Of a DNA stretch of 64,000 nt, positions 53,054 through 61,517 are shown piece after piece. The stretch's first letter is position 1; every line of letters begins with the position of its first letter. The notes under the pieces were generated by a model, which worked only from the letters and a program-made list of their open reading frames with translations, was not told where the DNA came from and did no database searches. Where the stretch lies: positions 2,347,625-2,411,624 of the forward strand of contig NZ_FWEX01000006.1 of NCBI RefSeq assembly GCF_900170025.1. The letters run 5' to 3'. A program made the translations under genes and the position numbers. This DNA comes from Nitrospira sp. ND1. Its GTDB lineage: Bacteria > Nitrospirota > Nitrospiria > Nitrospirales > Nitrospiraceae.

Positions 53054-53184
53054 CGCTGGGGCTCAAGGGGAAGCGTCAGCGCGCCGCGAGGTTCTCCATG
53101 CCGACGCCTTGACAAGGAGCAACCGGGAAGCGTAGCGTTTCTCCCGTTTCGACAATCTACGAGGCCAAAGAGCGTTCCGCTCAA

Positions 53185-53225
53185 GAGCCCGAACGACCCG
53201 TAACCGGGTGGTTCGGGCTTTTTTA
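53185..53225 (+). terminator. strong Rho-independent terminator
   Basis: AGCCCGAAC pairs with GTTCGGGCT, with an inner ACCCG/CGGGT extension and a small loop, followed by TTTTTTATT. It lies 130 bases after the methyltransferase stop and isolates it from the next gene. Confidence 0.85.
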
Positions 53226-53275
53226 TTGTCTACCGCCGGGGCATCCCGCACCCCGGCCTGTGCAGGAGGTGTTTC

Positions 53276-54139
53276 ATGTCCGGACAAGGTTCACGCATCA
53301 ACCGCCTTCTGTTCTTTCTGGGCTTGTGCTGTCTGGGAGGGGTCGCTCCGGGGTGGGCGGACTATGAGGTGGTCGAGGTATCCGACGGTGGCACGGTGAA
53401 AGGCCGGGCAGTCTGGAAGGGGGCGATCCCCAAGGTGCCGCCGCTCAGAGTGTTCGCCGATCTCGATGCCTGCGGGACGCAGGTGCCGTCGCCGGTGCTG
53501 CAGATCGATCCGGCCACGAACGGCATTCAGGATGTGCTGGTGTATCTTGAGCGGGCGGAACGGGGAAAGGCTGCCGAGGCCATCTATCGCCTTCCCATGG
53601 GGAAAGGAGCGGCGGCGTCCACAGCGCAGACCTGCCAGTTCCAGCATCCGGTCTTTCCGTTTGTGCGTACGTCACAGGTCGGGCTGATCAATTTCGAACC
53701 GGTGCTGCACAATCCCCATTTTTTCACTGAAAAACAGGGCAGCCTGTTTAACCTCGCCCTGCCGACTCCGGATCGAGAAATCACCACCACGCTGCTGCGT
53801 GCCCGCGGAGTCGGATTACGGTTGCTATGCGATGTGCATGTGCACATGAACGCCTGGGCGGCGGCGTTCGATCACCCCTATTTCGCCGTGACCGATTCAC
53901 AGGGGCGTTTTGAAATCGGCGGCATCCCCCCGGGATCGTACACCCTGGTCGCCTGGCATTCCGGCTATAACATTGTCAGGTTCACAGCCTCTCGTCCGGT
54001 TTATGACGAGCCCCATGTCACCCGGAAGACGGTAACGATTGCACCGCAGGGTCTGGTCGAATCCCAATTCGAATTTCCTGTCCGTCCGGTCGAAGTCGAT
54101 TGGAAAATTGCCGGTGGGGAGGAACTTCCGCCTGAATAA
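53276..54139 (+). CDS. exported cupredoxin-like protein with carboxypeptidase regulatory-like domain
   Basis: The 287-residue protein has a signal peptide (LLFFLGLCCLGGVAPGWA). The central part resembles plastocyanin-like methylamine-utilisation proteins: VLYVYLERAER-type strands, PFVRTSQVGLINFEP with LHNPHFF, and LLCDVHVHMNAWAAAFDHPYF near 181-200 where Cys, His, His and Met could bind copper. A beta-sandwich regulatory-like end (DSQGRFEIGGIPPGSYTLVAW) follows. It should be periplasmic. It is next to the cytochrome-porin gene, so an electron-transfer or copper role is possible. Confidence 0.75.
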   Translation: MSGQGSRINRLLFFLGLCCLGGVAPGWADYEVVEVSDGGTVKGRAVWKGAIPKVPPLRVFADLDACGTQVPSPVLQIDPATNGIQDVLVYLERAERGKAAEAIYRLPMGKGAAASTAQTCQFQHPVFPFVRTSQVGLINFEPVLHNPHFFTEKQGSLFNLALPTPDREITTTLLRARGVGLRLLCDVHVHMNAWAAAFDHPYFAVTDSQGRFEIGGIPPGSYTLVAWHSGYNIVRFTASRPVYDEPHVTRKTVTIAPQGLVESQFEFPVRPVEVDWKIAGGEELPPE

Positions 54140-54212
54140 CCAACCGCTTGGCCCGACCGACGCTGGGGCCGATGGAATTTGCGACGACACAGTGTGTGAT
54201 GGGAGGGAGCCG

Positions 54213-55679
54213 ATGACGTATTCAACTATACATGTCAGGGGGGCAATCGCGGCGCTGCTCGTCTTGTTCGTGCTGGTCAGCTACGAATTGAGCGGCCTCG
54301 TACAGAAGGCCGAGGCCATTCCGGCCTTCGCGCGCAAGTATGATTTTAAGTGTAATGTCTGTCACGTGCCGGGTTTCCCGAAGCTGAACGATTTCGGCAA
54401 TCTCTTCCGGGATCGCGGCTATCAACTCGGATCCGATGCGGACTCGCCGGTGTATGAAGGGATCGGCATGGGCTATTGGCCGGTGTCGCTCCGTACCACG
54501 GTCGGGTATCAGGCGGCCCAGGTGCGGACGGACGGGAGCGGCGTCACGACCGGCGGTTTCGGTTTCACCGGGCTGGACCTGTTGAGTTTCGGCACGCTGG
54601 ATCGCAATCTGGCCTTCGGCGTCGTCTTCACGCCCGGACTCGGCAGCGCAGGCTTCGGGACGGGCGCGTCGGATGGCGACTTGGAAGCGGCGTTCGTCCG
54701 TCTCATGCGGCTCGAACGGTTTCTGGGCGTGAAGAGCGCGAGCGGCGATTACCTGCTGAATCTCAAGGCCGGCAAATTCGAACTCGACCTTCCGTTCAGC
54801 GAAAAACGCAGCCCGACCTTGAACACGACCTTTGCCATGTACCATTACATGCCGGGGACGCCCTACACGGCGACGATCGGCGGCACGTCCACCAGTTCCT
54901 ATCTCAATCCGAATACCTTTGCCATCGGTGAGAATCAACCAGGCGCGGAATTGTCGGGCATCAAGAAGACGGCAGGGACCGACGGGTACTTTCGTTACTC
55001 CCTCTCCGCCCTGGCGACGAATAGTTTTTCGGGCCCCTTGGGCGGTTGCGCCTCCGGCACCACCTGTGGAACGGGTGGAAGGAACGTCAATTTTTACGGC
55101 CACGTCACCCAATCGTTCGGCGGGTATGGCATCGTGACCGGCCAACGAATCGGTCTCTTCGGTGCCTACGGGACGGCACCGACGCTGGTCAATCCCACCT
55201 GTCCGACTTGCCAGGCCGTGGCGGGCAGCGGGCAACCGTTCAGTCGTCTGGGGGTGGATGTCAGCCTGACGTTGAATGGGGAATGGAACCTGTTCGGTGC
55301 CTGGATGTGGGGCAACGACAGCAAGAACATGTTCGTCTCCCAAGGCATTGCCGACGCGCAAAACGCCTCATGGAACGGCGCCTTTGTCGAACTCGACTAT
55401 GCGCCGGCCCTGTTGCCTTTGTTCGATATGCCGGATTGGTTTTTTGCCTATCGGTACGATCTCATTCGAAACAATCGCCAGGGCGACCCGACCTTTGCGA
55501 AGAACTATAACAACGTCGATTCCCATACGCTGTTGGTCCGCTACTTCATTCATCATTCGACTAGGACCGACCTGGCCTTGCATGCCGAGTACAATAGCTA
55601 CCGCACGACCGGAGTGGGAGCCAACGGCGGCGATCTCCTCGGCCAGACGATGTTGGTCGGGTTCGATTTTGCTTACTGA
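54213..55679 (+). CDS. Cyc2-like outer-membrane cytochrome-porin fusion
   Basis: The 488-residue protein has a signal peptide (AALLVLFVLVSYELSG), a single heme motif CNVCH near residue 47 in the context AFARKYDFKCNVCHVPGFP, then LNDFGNLFRDRGYQLG, and a C-terminal region of about 430 residues with alternating strands and aromatic ends (final residues GFDFAY) typical of an outer-membrane barrel. A monoheme cytochrome joined to a porin is the layout of Cyc2/Cyt572 proteins that oxidise Fe(II) at the cell surface. GGGAGGGAGCCG precedes the ATG. Other cytochrome-porin fusions exist, so the electron donor is uncertain. Confidence 0.8.
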   Translation: MTYSTIHVRGAIAALLVLFVLVSYELSGLVQKAEAIPAFARKYDFKCNVCHVPGFPKLNDFGNLFRDRGYQLGSDADSPVYEGIGMGYWPVSLRTTVGYQAAQVRTDGSGVTTGGFGFTGLDLLSFGTLDRNLAFGVVFTPGLGSAGFGTGASDGDLEAAFVRLMRLERFLGVKSASGDYLLNLKAGKFELDLPFSEKRSPTLNTTFAMYHYMPGTPYTATIGGTSTSSYLNPNTFAIGENQPGAELSGIKKTAGTDGYFRYSLSALATNSFSGPLGGCASGTTCGTGGRNVNFYGHVTQSFGGYGIVTGQRIGLFGAYGTAPTLVNPTCPTCQAVAGSGQPFSRLGVDVSLTLNGEWNLFGAWMWGNDSKNMFVSQGIADAQNASWNGAFVELDYAPALLPLFDMPDWFFAYRYDLIRNNRQGDPTFAKNYNNVDSHTLLVRYFIHHSTRTDLALHAEYNSYRTTGVGANGGDLLGQTMLVGFDFAY

Positions 55680-55723
55680 ACGAGCCGGCAGAGGCACACT
55701 GGTAACGGAGGAGGGGAACCTTC

Positions 55724-56530
55724 ATGCGATGGGGTAAGGCGGGATGGCTTTGGCTGTGTTTGGTATCGGTCGGTTGCGCGGCTGCGATTCCTCAGGCCGA
55801 GCCTCCCTGCTTCTCCTGCGACGACCAGCGGTTGGTGCGAATTGTGCCGCTGGCGAAGCTTCGGTCGAACGATCAGGGGAGGCGATTTCAGCATCCGGTG
55901 ACTCTGACGCAAGCAGAGTGGGAGACACTCCTACGAGGTCTGATGGTGCGCAGCGTACACAGCCCTTTGCTCGGGCCGTCGTACCAGGGCGCCACGGAAC
56001 CGTTGTTTCTCGATGAAGAGGTTCGCGCTCTGGGATCCTCGCTCCGGCAGGCGTTTCAACAGGCAACGGAGCAAGAGGCGGTCGTCTTCGCGACGGCGCG
56101 GGCGACGGATGAGGGCCCGGCGCAAGTGACGTCAGGAGCCTGGTTTGCCGAGGCCGGCCGAATCCATCTACGGTTGCCCAACTGCCGAATAGCCGTGACC
56201 ATGCCGTCCATACGGAGGCAGATCTGGATCGATCCGCTATTTGCGCAGGCCGGAACATTCTATGAACTGGCGCCCGGGAAACACCAGGCCTTGGTGAGCA
56301 AGCCGTCCGGTGGCGGGGGGCTGTTTCGCCCCGATCCGGTGGAACTGGTGATCGACGATTCCGGACGCAGTGAGGCGGTGGTGCCGGCTGTACCGGAGGG
56401 AACGCCCACGGTTCCCTCGGCTTCCTCGTTGGAGGAACGGCTTGCCGTGCTCAAGCGCCTTCACGACCAGGGGTTGATCACGGGAGAGGAGTATCGCCTG
56501 AAGAAACAGCAGCTGTTGGATCGGTTGTGA
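55724..56530 (+). CDS. lipoprotein with C-terminal SHOCT domain
   Basis: The 268-residue protein has a lipobox LVSVGC near residue 18. The mature part includes a beta-rich domain (SGAWFAEAGRIHLRLPNC and IWIDPLFAQAG) and a GGGG linker. It ends with a SHOCT helix pair, ERLAVLKRLHDQGLITGEEYRLKKQQLL, a short oligomerisation module. GGAGGAGGGGAACC before the ATG supports the start. It follows the cytochrome-porin gene after 44 bases and could be part of the same operon. Confidence 0.8.
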   Translation: MRWGKAGWLWLCLVSVGCAAAIPQAEPPCFSCDDQRLVRIVPLAKLRSNDQGRRFQHPVTLTQAEWETLLRGLMVRSVHSPLLGPSYQGATEPLFLDEEVRALGSSLRQAFQQATEQEAVVFATARATDEGPAQVTSGAWFAEAGRIHLRLPNCRIAVTMPSIRRQIWIDPLFAQAGTFYELAPGKHQALVSKPSGGGGLFRPDPVELVIDDSGRSEAVVPAVPEGTPTVPSASSLEERLAVLKRLHDQGLITGEEYRLKKQQLLDRL

Positions 56531-56620
56531 AAGGGACGAGCTATCCCTCCGGGATTCGCGATTGAGCAAGCCGGAGAGAATTCTGATTTCCTCGCACCTC
56601 TTCGAGTAAGATGCCGGGGC

Positions 56621-57418
56621 ATGAAGGCTCAGGCGAAGACATGGACCCTCCCCACGCAGGATGACTGGTCGACTCCGTTTGCCGAGGTGTTGCTGGAGCA
56701 GCTGGACCTGCGTCCCGGTCTGACGATTCTCGACATCGCTTCGGGGCACGGTATTCCGGCCTTCTATCTGGCGGAGCAGGTCGGAGAGACCGGCACCGTG
56801 ATCGGTATCGATGCCAGTCGAAGCCAGGTCGCGAGTGCGCGCGCCATTCAGCGGGGCGAGTTGCCCTGGCTGCGATTCGACTGTCAGGACATGCGCGCCA
56901 TACCTGCATCGTTCCCTACCTTTCAACGTATCACCGGCAATCTCTCCGTCATGTTCCTGCGCCCGAACCGCTTTGAGGCGATGCGCGGATTGATCGACCA
57001 TCTGGCGCCGGGCGGTCAGGCGGTCCTGACGTTCCCTTCCCTCGGCACGTTCGACTCCATCTGGCGACGGATCGATCAGGAAATGGGCCGATACGGACTT
57101 GTCATCGAGCGGGAACGATTGGCAGCCCATGTGGCGGAGCGGCCATCGGCGGCAGAAGCGCGTGGATGGCTGGAGCGGCTTGAACTGGAGCGGATCGCCG
57201 TCGTCGAGCAGCCGTTGGAGGTTGTCAGCGGGTCCGGCCAACGGTTCCTCCAGCATCCGCTTCTCCGAGGCGGGTTCCTCGACGATGCCTATGAATGTTT
57301 CGACGATCAGCGGCTGGCGGAGGAGGTGATGACGCGCGTCTCACTGGATCTGGAGAGCATGACTCCGTTGATTGCGCAGCGATGCGCCGTCAGTGGTTGG
57401 AAGCGCAGCGTATCATAG
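56621..57418 (+). CDS. class I SAM-dependent methyltransferase
   Basis: The 265-residue enzyme has the Rossmann SAM motif LTILDIASGHGIPAFYLA near residue 35, the acidic GIDASRSQVASA that contacts SAM ribose, and CQDMRAIPASFPTFQRIT. The C-terminal half is helical and lacks catalytic residues I can name, so the substrate is open. It has a UbiE-like or small-molecule methyltransferase pattern. The next gene starts 22 bases later. Confidence 0.85.
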   Translation: MKAQAKTWTLPTQDDWSTPFAEVLLEQLDLRPGLTILDIASGHGIPAFYLAEQVGETGTVIGIDASRSQVASARAIQRGELPWLRFDCQDMRAIPASFPTFQRITGNLSVMFLRPNRFEAMRGLIDHLAPGGQAVLTFPSLGTFDSIWRRIDQEMGRYGLVIERERLAAHVAERPSAAEARGWLERLELERIAVVEQPLEVVSGSGQRFLQHPLLRGGFLDDAYECFDDQRLAEEVMTRVSLDLESMTPLIAQRCAVSGWKRSVS

Positions 57419-57440
57419 TGTCGAAAAGCGGGAGGTTGAT

Positions 57441-57974
57441 GTGAAGGTACGGATCAATCGAATGCTGACGGGACTCATGGGTCTTGCGCTGTTGTCGGGA
57501 TGCAGCTCGTCCTTGCCTGCTCGATACATTCAGCAGGCGGAATCCGACGTCACGCTGACTTCCCTCATGAAGTCGCCGGGAGCCTATCACGGTAAGACAG
57601 TCATTCTGGGAGGGGTCGTGGTGGATCAGCAGCAGGACGGCCAGCGTTTGTGGCTCCATGTCAGAAATCGCCCGCTGGACAAGGACTACCGGCCTCATCG
57701 CCCGATCGTCAATGAAGGGCCGGAGGCAGGATACTACTGGATTTCGGTGCCGAACGCCGTGACATTGCCGCCCAGATGGAAGCAGTGGGCGCGGGTGACG
57801 GTGGTCGGGCGGGTCACGGATCCGAAGACGGCCGCGCCTTCAACCGAACCGGTGCTCAACTTGGTATTCATGCGAGGGTGGACCATGGGGCAGGCTCAGC
57901 AAGGCGGCGCGCGGGAGGAATCGGTGGGTGCGAACAATCTGCTTTCTGTGCCGGAGGGCCTTCACGGGGAGTGA
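57441..57974 (+). CDS. slp: Slp-family outer-membrane lipoprotein
   Basis: The product (177 residues, GTG start after GGGAGGTTGAT) has a lipobox LALLSGC and the Slp domain: DVTLTSLMKSPGAYHGKTVILGGVV over residues 33-57, LWLHVRNRPLDKDYRPHRP, GYYWISVPNAVTLPPRW and RVTVVGRVTDPK. Slp proteins are starvation- or acid-induced lipoproteins of the outer membrane. The start could also be an ATG upstream, but this would run into the preceding gene. Confidence 0.85.
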   Translation: MKVRINRMLTGLMGLALLSGCSSSLPARYIQQAESDVTLTSLMKSPGAYHGKTVILGGVVVDQQQDGQRLWLHVRNRPLDKDYRPHRPIVNEGPEAGYYWISVPNAVTLPPRWKQWARVTVVGRVTDPKTAAPSTEPVLNLVFMRGWTMGQAQQGGAREESVGANNLLSVPEGLHGE

Positions 57975-58053
57975 GGGATCCCGCAGGCTTCGAGGCGTCG
58001 CCTCCACCTGCCGATGCCGGGGCCGATTCACCGTCCCCGGCCGACCGGCAGTG

Positions 58054-58809
58054 TTATTGCCGCCGCTCTTCCGCATAACGACTGTGGAGTTTGACCGGCG
58101 CAGCCCGCTTTCTTCGCATGCGAATGTTGAGCATTTCCACCGTGACGGAGAAGGCCATGGAGAAGTAGATATAGCCCTTCGGCACATGCACGTCGAACCC
58201 TTCGACCATCAAGGTCACGCCCACGAGAATCAGAAACGAGAGGGCCAGAATTTTGATCGTGGGGTGTTTATCCACAAAATCCCCGATGGCTTTGGCCGCC
58301 ATCAACATCACCACCACGGCGAGAATGATTGCGATCGCCATGATCGAGACATGTTCGACCAGGCCGACCGCCGTAATCACCGAATCCAACGAAAAGACGA
58401 TATCCAGGAGCGCGATCTGAACAAGCACCATCCCCAGGCTGGCAGCGGCGGCCGGGGTCTCGCCGCCCTCGATCCCCTCCAGGCTGTTGTGGATTTCGTG
58501 CGTGGCTTTGGCCATGAGGAACAGGCCGCCGCCGACTAGAATCAGATCCCGCCCGGACACGCCGTGGCCCAAGATCGTCACCCAGGGATGGGTGAGTCCC
58601 ATGACCCAGGAAATGGAAAACAAGAGTCCCAGGCGCGCCATCATGGCCAGGCCCAGGCCCACTTGGCGTGCGACGGCGCGCTGATGCTCGGGGAGTCGTC
58701 CGACGAGGACGGAGAGAAAGATAATGTTGTCGATCCCCAGCACGATTTCCAGCGCGGTCAAAGTTCCCAGGGCGATCCATATTTCAGGATTGGCAAGCCA
58801 GTCCAACAT
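58054..58809 (-). CDS. TerC-family membrane protein
   Basis: The 251-residue protein has seven membrane segments and the TerC signatures: ALEIVLGIDNIIFLSVLVG near 19-36, IVFSLDSVITAVGL near 142-155, and MVEGFDVHVPKGYIYFSMAFS. The two Asp-containing motifs in the membrane suggest metal-ion transport (Mn efflux in related proteins) or an assembly role. The start MLDWLANP follows GGAGCCGCTG. Confidence 0.94.
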   Translation of the reverse strand: MLDWLANPEIWIALGTLTALEIVLGIDNIIFLSVLVGRLPEHQRAVARQVGLGLAMMARLGLLFSISWVMGLTHPWVTILGHGVSGRDLILVGGGLFLMAKATHEIHNSLEGIEGGETPAAAASLGMVLVQIALLDIVFSLDSVITAVGLVEHVSIMAIAIILAVVVMLMAAKAIGDFVDKHPTIKILALSFLILVGVTLMVEGFDVHVPKGYIYFSMAFSVTVEMLNIRMRRKRAAPVKLHSRYAEERRQ

Positions 58810-59020
58810 CAGCGGCTCCATTCGTGAAAGAGAGGGCGAGCGGGTCGATCTGTCATGCGAGGATGTGTAGCATACGATACGTATCGAGGAAGTCTACCGT
58901 TCCAAGCGGGTCTACGCAATGAAAACCAGTCGATAGGCGGTGTTGGGTGAGCGAATGGATCGACCGCGGAGGTGGCTATGGGAACGGCCGTTCCTTCAGG
59001 AAGAATCGGAGCCGTCGGGG

Positions 59021-60076
59021 CTAGATCGGCTGTTCGGGACGGGAAGCGCGGTGTTGGAGCGTTTCGAGGAACAGCAGGTTCAGGTCCTGGGTCATCAGAT
59101 TGACGTGGGTTTTGAGCAGGCCCAGCATCTCGCCGCGATGCCGCAGCTCGTTGATTCGATAGATCCCGCCTCTGCCGAAATACAGCCCGGTCAGACGTTG
59201 TTCTTTTTTCGAGCCCGGTTTGCCCAGACGGGTGCGCCAGGTCCCAATGATATTGTCTCGACGGCTCCGTTTGCCGTTCGGGCGGACCGGCCCGTTCAGA
59301 TACCGCCAGACCGGCTGCGGGAACTGCCGACTGATGGTTCCGCCTTGCCACACGTCTGCCATGAGATTCCGCCCGTGCTTGAACTCATAGGCCTGGTCGC
59401 CGCCCAACGCGGCCACGCCGAACCCTAAGGCGGCCACGCTTCCGGATAGGTCGATCAGGCCGGAGAGAATCTCCGACCCCAGCAGCAGGAACGTTCCCGC
59501 AAAGACACCGGAAATGGAGTCGGCCAGAATGGCCATGATCGTCCGGCCCTGCTGAATGTCGTTGCGGACTTCCTCCAGCTGCGACGCCAGATCTTCGGTC
59601 CGCGCCTTCTCGCATTCCAATTCGGCGGCGATGCTGTTGGCCTCGAAGAGCGCGAGGAGCAGGCGATCGGACAATTCCTGTCGTACCGCGAGGGAGTGCA
59701 GTAACGCGCCTTCCATTCCCCCCGCCATCTCATCTTCCAGCAATTGGGATTTCACGAGGAGGTCATGGACGCCGATGATGGAGGCCATTTCCCTTGCCCG
59801 TGGTGAGAACCGTGAAGGAGTGACGGGTTCGCTGAGCGAAGATGTTGTGAGGCTGTCGATTCGATAGGTCGCGCCCGTGACCGGCAGGGTCACGACTTGA
59901 GTCGGCGGACTGGTCGTGGGGACGCAATGGCTTTCCGTGATGTCGTCATCGTCATCGGCTGTCCGGACATGAAGTCCGCCGGCGCAGCCCTGCATCAGCG
60001 TGAGCAGCAGGCAGCAAGCGAGGATGCCGGGATGGGTTCGATATGACTGAGCTGTGTTCGCTGGCACGGTAGCCAT
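59021..60076 (-). CDS. exported lipoprotein of unknown function
   Basis: The 351-residue protein has a lipoprotein signal (ILACCLLLTLMQGC) and an acidic DDDDDITE stretch after it. A long helical part follows (residues 120-190, with EKARTEDLASQLEEVRNDIQ). There is one hydrophobic segment (SISGVFAGTFLLLGSEILSG) near 220 that could be a membrane helix, then an Arg-rich C-terminal part. No family is recognised. The start MATVPANTAQ was chosen; the frame runs 19 codons further upstream. Confidence 0.65.
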   Translation of the reverse strand: MATVPANTAQSYRTHPGILACCLLLTLMQGCAGGLHVRTADDDDDITESHCVPTTSPPTQVVTLPVTGATYRIDSLTTSSLSEPVTPSRFSPRAREMASIIGVHDLLVKSQLLEDEMAGGMEGALLHSLAVRQELSDRLLLALFEANSIAAELECEKARTEDLASQLEEVRNDIQQGRTIMAILADSISGVFAGTFLLLGSEILSGLIDLSGSVAALGFGVAALGGDQAYEFKHGRNLMADVWQGGTISRQFPQPVWRYLNGPVRPNGKRSRRDNIIGTWRTRLGKPGSKKEQRLTGLYFGRGGIYRINELRHRGEMLGLLKTHVNLMTQDLNLLFLETLQHRASRPEQPI

Positions 60077-60570
60077 TCGCGTTATGAACGATGTCTGCCG
60101 AAAGGGATGTCGATCGAGCACGCACGCATGCAATCAGCACTGCGCCTGCTCCGCCCGGGATCCTCTGCGTTCCGGCAAGAGAACATGAGCCCTCGCGCGG
60201 ATAGGTTCTCTTCCAGCCTGAAGGATGCAGATATCCTGTCATCGACGGTACCGGAGAAAAATGAAGCCAGCATGAAGGGCGGATGAACGGTCGATGAATC
60301 CGGCACCGGACCGGACGGCGCAGATCTCGATGGCGGCAGGACCGGGCAGGGCTGAGCGATGACGGAGCACGTCCGCAGATAAGAGCGTTTGGCATAGAGC
60401 TCTTAGCGTATGGCCGGAAATCGAGAGTGGGTCTCTACTCGCCGCTATACGCCATCAGCCATACGCTCTGACCCCCGAGGAGGCTGAACGAGAACAGCTT
60501 CGCCGGGCGAGAAGACCGGACGCCGGAGCAGGTATTCATGAATGGTCCGGGCTAGGTCGCCATGACCCTG
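60077..60570. other. intergenic region with an inverted repeat
   Basis: About 490 bases without a supported gene. AGCGTATGGC (60405-60414) and GCCATACGCT (60458-60467) form a 10-bp inverted repeat with a 43-base loop that contains a further CGCTATACGCC-like piece. This looks like an intergenic repeat or weak terminator. Confidence 0.4.
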
Positions 60571-61425
60571 TTAAGTGGTCGATCCCCGCTTCAGAAAGTC
60601 CGGGCGATCCCGGATAGCGACCATCTTCACCAGGTCGCGGATCGACAGGACTCCGACGACCTTCTCATGGTCCGTGACAGCCAGGTGGCGGATTCGTTTC
60701 GCGGACATCCGTTCACTGGCATCGCGGATGGTGCGATTGATGTCGATGTCGACCAACGGCGAATTCATGAGCGCGCCCACACGCAGGGTCAGCGGATCAA
60801 GCTGATAAGCCAGCAGTTTGCGCACCAGGTCGCCTTCGGTGATGATTCCCACGAGCTCCTCGGCTTCCATGACGAACAGCGCCCCGATGTGTTTATCCGC
60901 CATGCGTTGCGCCGCCTCGAGGGCCGTTTCGTCGCTGCCGATGGTTTCGATGGCAGTTTTCATCAAGACACTCAACGGCCGGTAGACATTCGTGAGCGCC
61001 TGCACCGGCCCGCCGTCTGCATCGACGAAGTGCCTCACCAGATCGCGTATCGAGATGATTCCGAGCACATCCGTGCCTTCGGTCACCACGAGGTGCCGCA
61101 CGTTTTTACTTTGCATCAAATGACTGGCATCGACCATCGGACGAGTCGGCGCGATCGTGATGAGGGGACTGCTCATGATGTCCGCCATGCTGGTTCGAGA
61201 GGGAACGCGGCCCGGCGCCAGTACCTTGGCCACGAGATCGGTTTCGGTGACGATTCCCGCAATCCGACAATCGTTGTGCGGACGATCGAAGCATTCGATC
61301 AGCACAGAGCCGACGCTTCGCGTCCGCATTTTGGTGGCGACGGTCACGACGGAGGTATCCTGTGGGACGACCTCCAATTGGCGGTGCATATAGTCGCTGA
61401 CGTGCTGGCCCGATACGGTCGTCAT
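60571..61425 (-). CDS. four-CBS-domain protein
   Basis: The 284-residue protein is made of four CBS motifs in two pairs: VSDYMHRQLEVVPQD, MADIMSSPLITIAPT, LSVLMKTAIETIGSDE and VGALMNSPLVDIDIN mark the starts of the four. Each ends with a G-I/V-S/T-x-x-D-L motif such as GIISIRDLVRHF. Two CBS dimers make a nucleotide-sensing disc. It is next to the cation ATPase gene on the same strand, and might regulate it. Confidence 0.93.
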   Translation of the reverse strand: MTTVSGQHVSDYMHRQLEVVPQDTSVVTVATKMRTRSVGSVLIECFDRPHNDCRIAGIVTETDLVAKVLAPGRVPSRTSMADIMSSPLITIAPTRPMVDASHLMQSKNVRHLVVTEGTDVLGIISIRDLVRHFVDADGGPVQALTNVYRPLSVLMKTAIETIGSDETALEAAQRMADKHIGALFVMEAEELVGIITEGDLVRKLLAYQLDPLTLRVGALMNSPLVDIDINRTIRDASERMSAKRIRHLAVTDHEKVVGVLSIRDLVKMVAIRDRPDFLKRGSTT

Positions 61426-61517
61426 AGGAGCTCCTTTTCTTCAACATGAATTTCGGTGGCTGGCATCGCGAACGTGCACGATTGTCTCTCATCGGTCTCA
61501 ATCGATCCAGGCATACG

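Noticed and set aside
54222-55361. 379-residue minus-strand reading frame
   Set aside because: It is the complement of the cytochrome-porin gene with no motif of its own.
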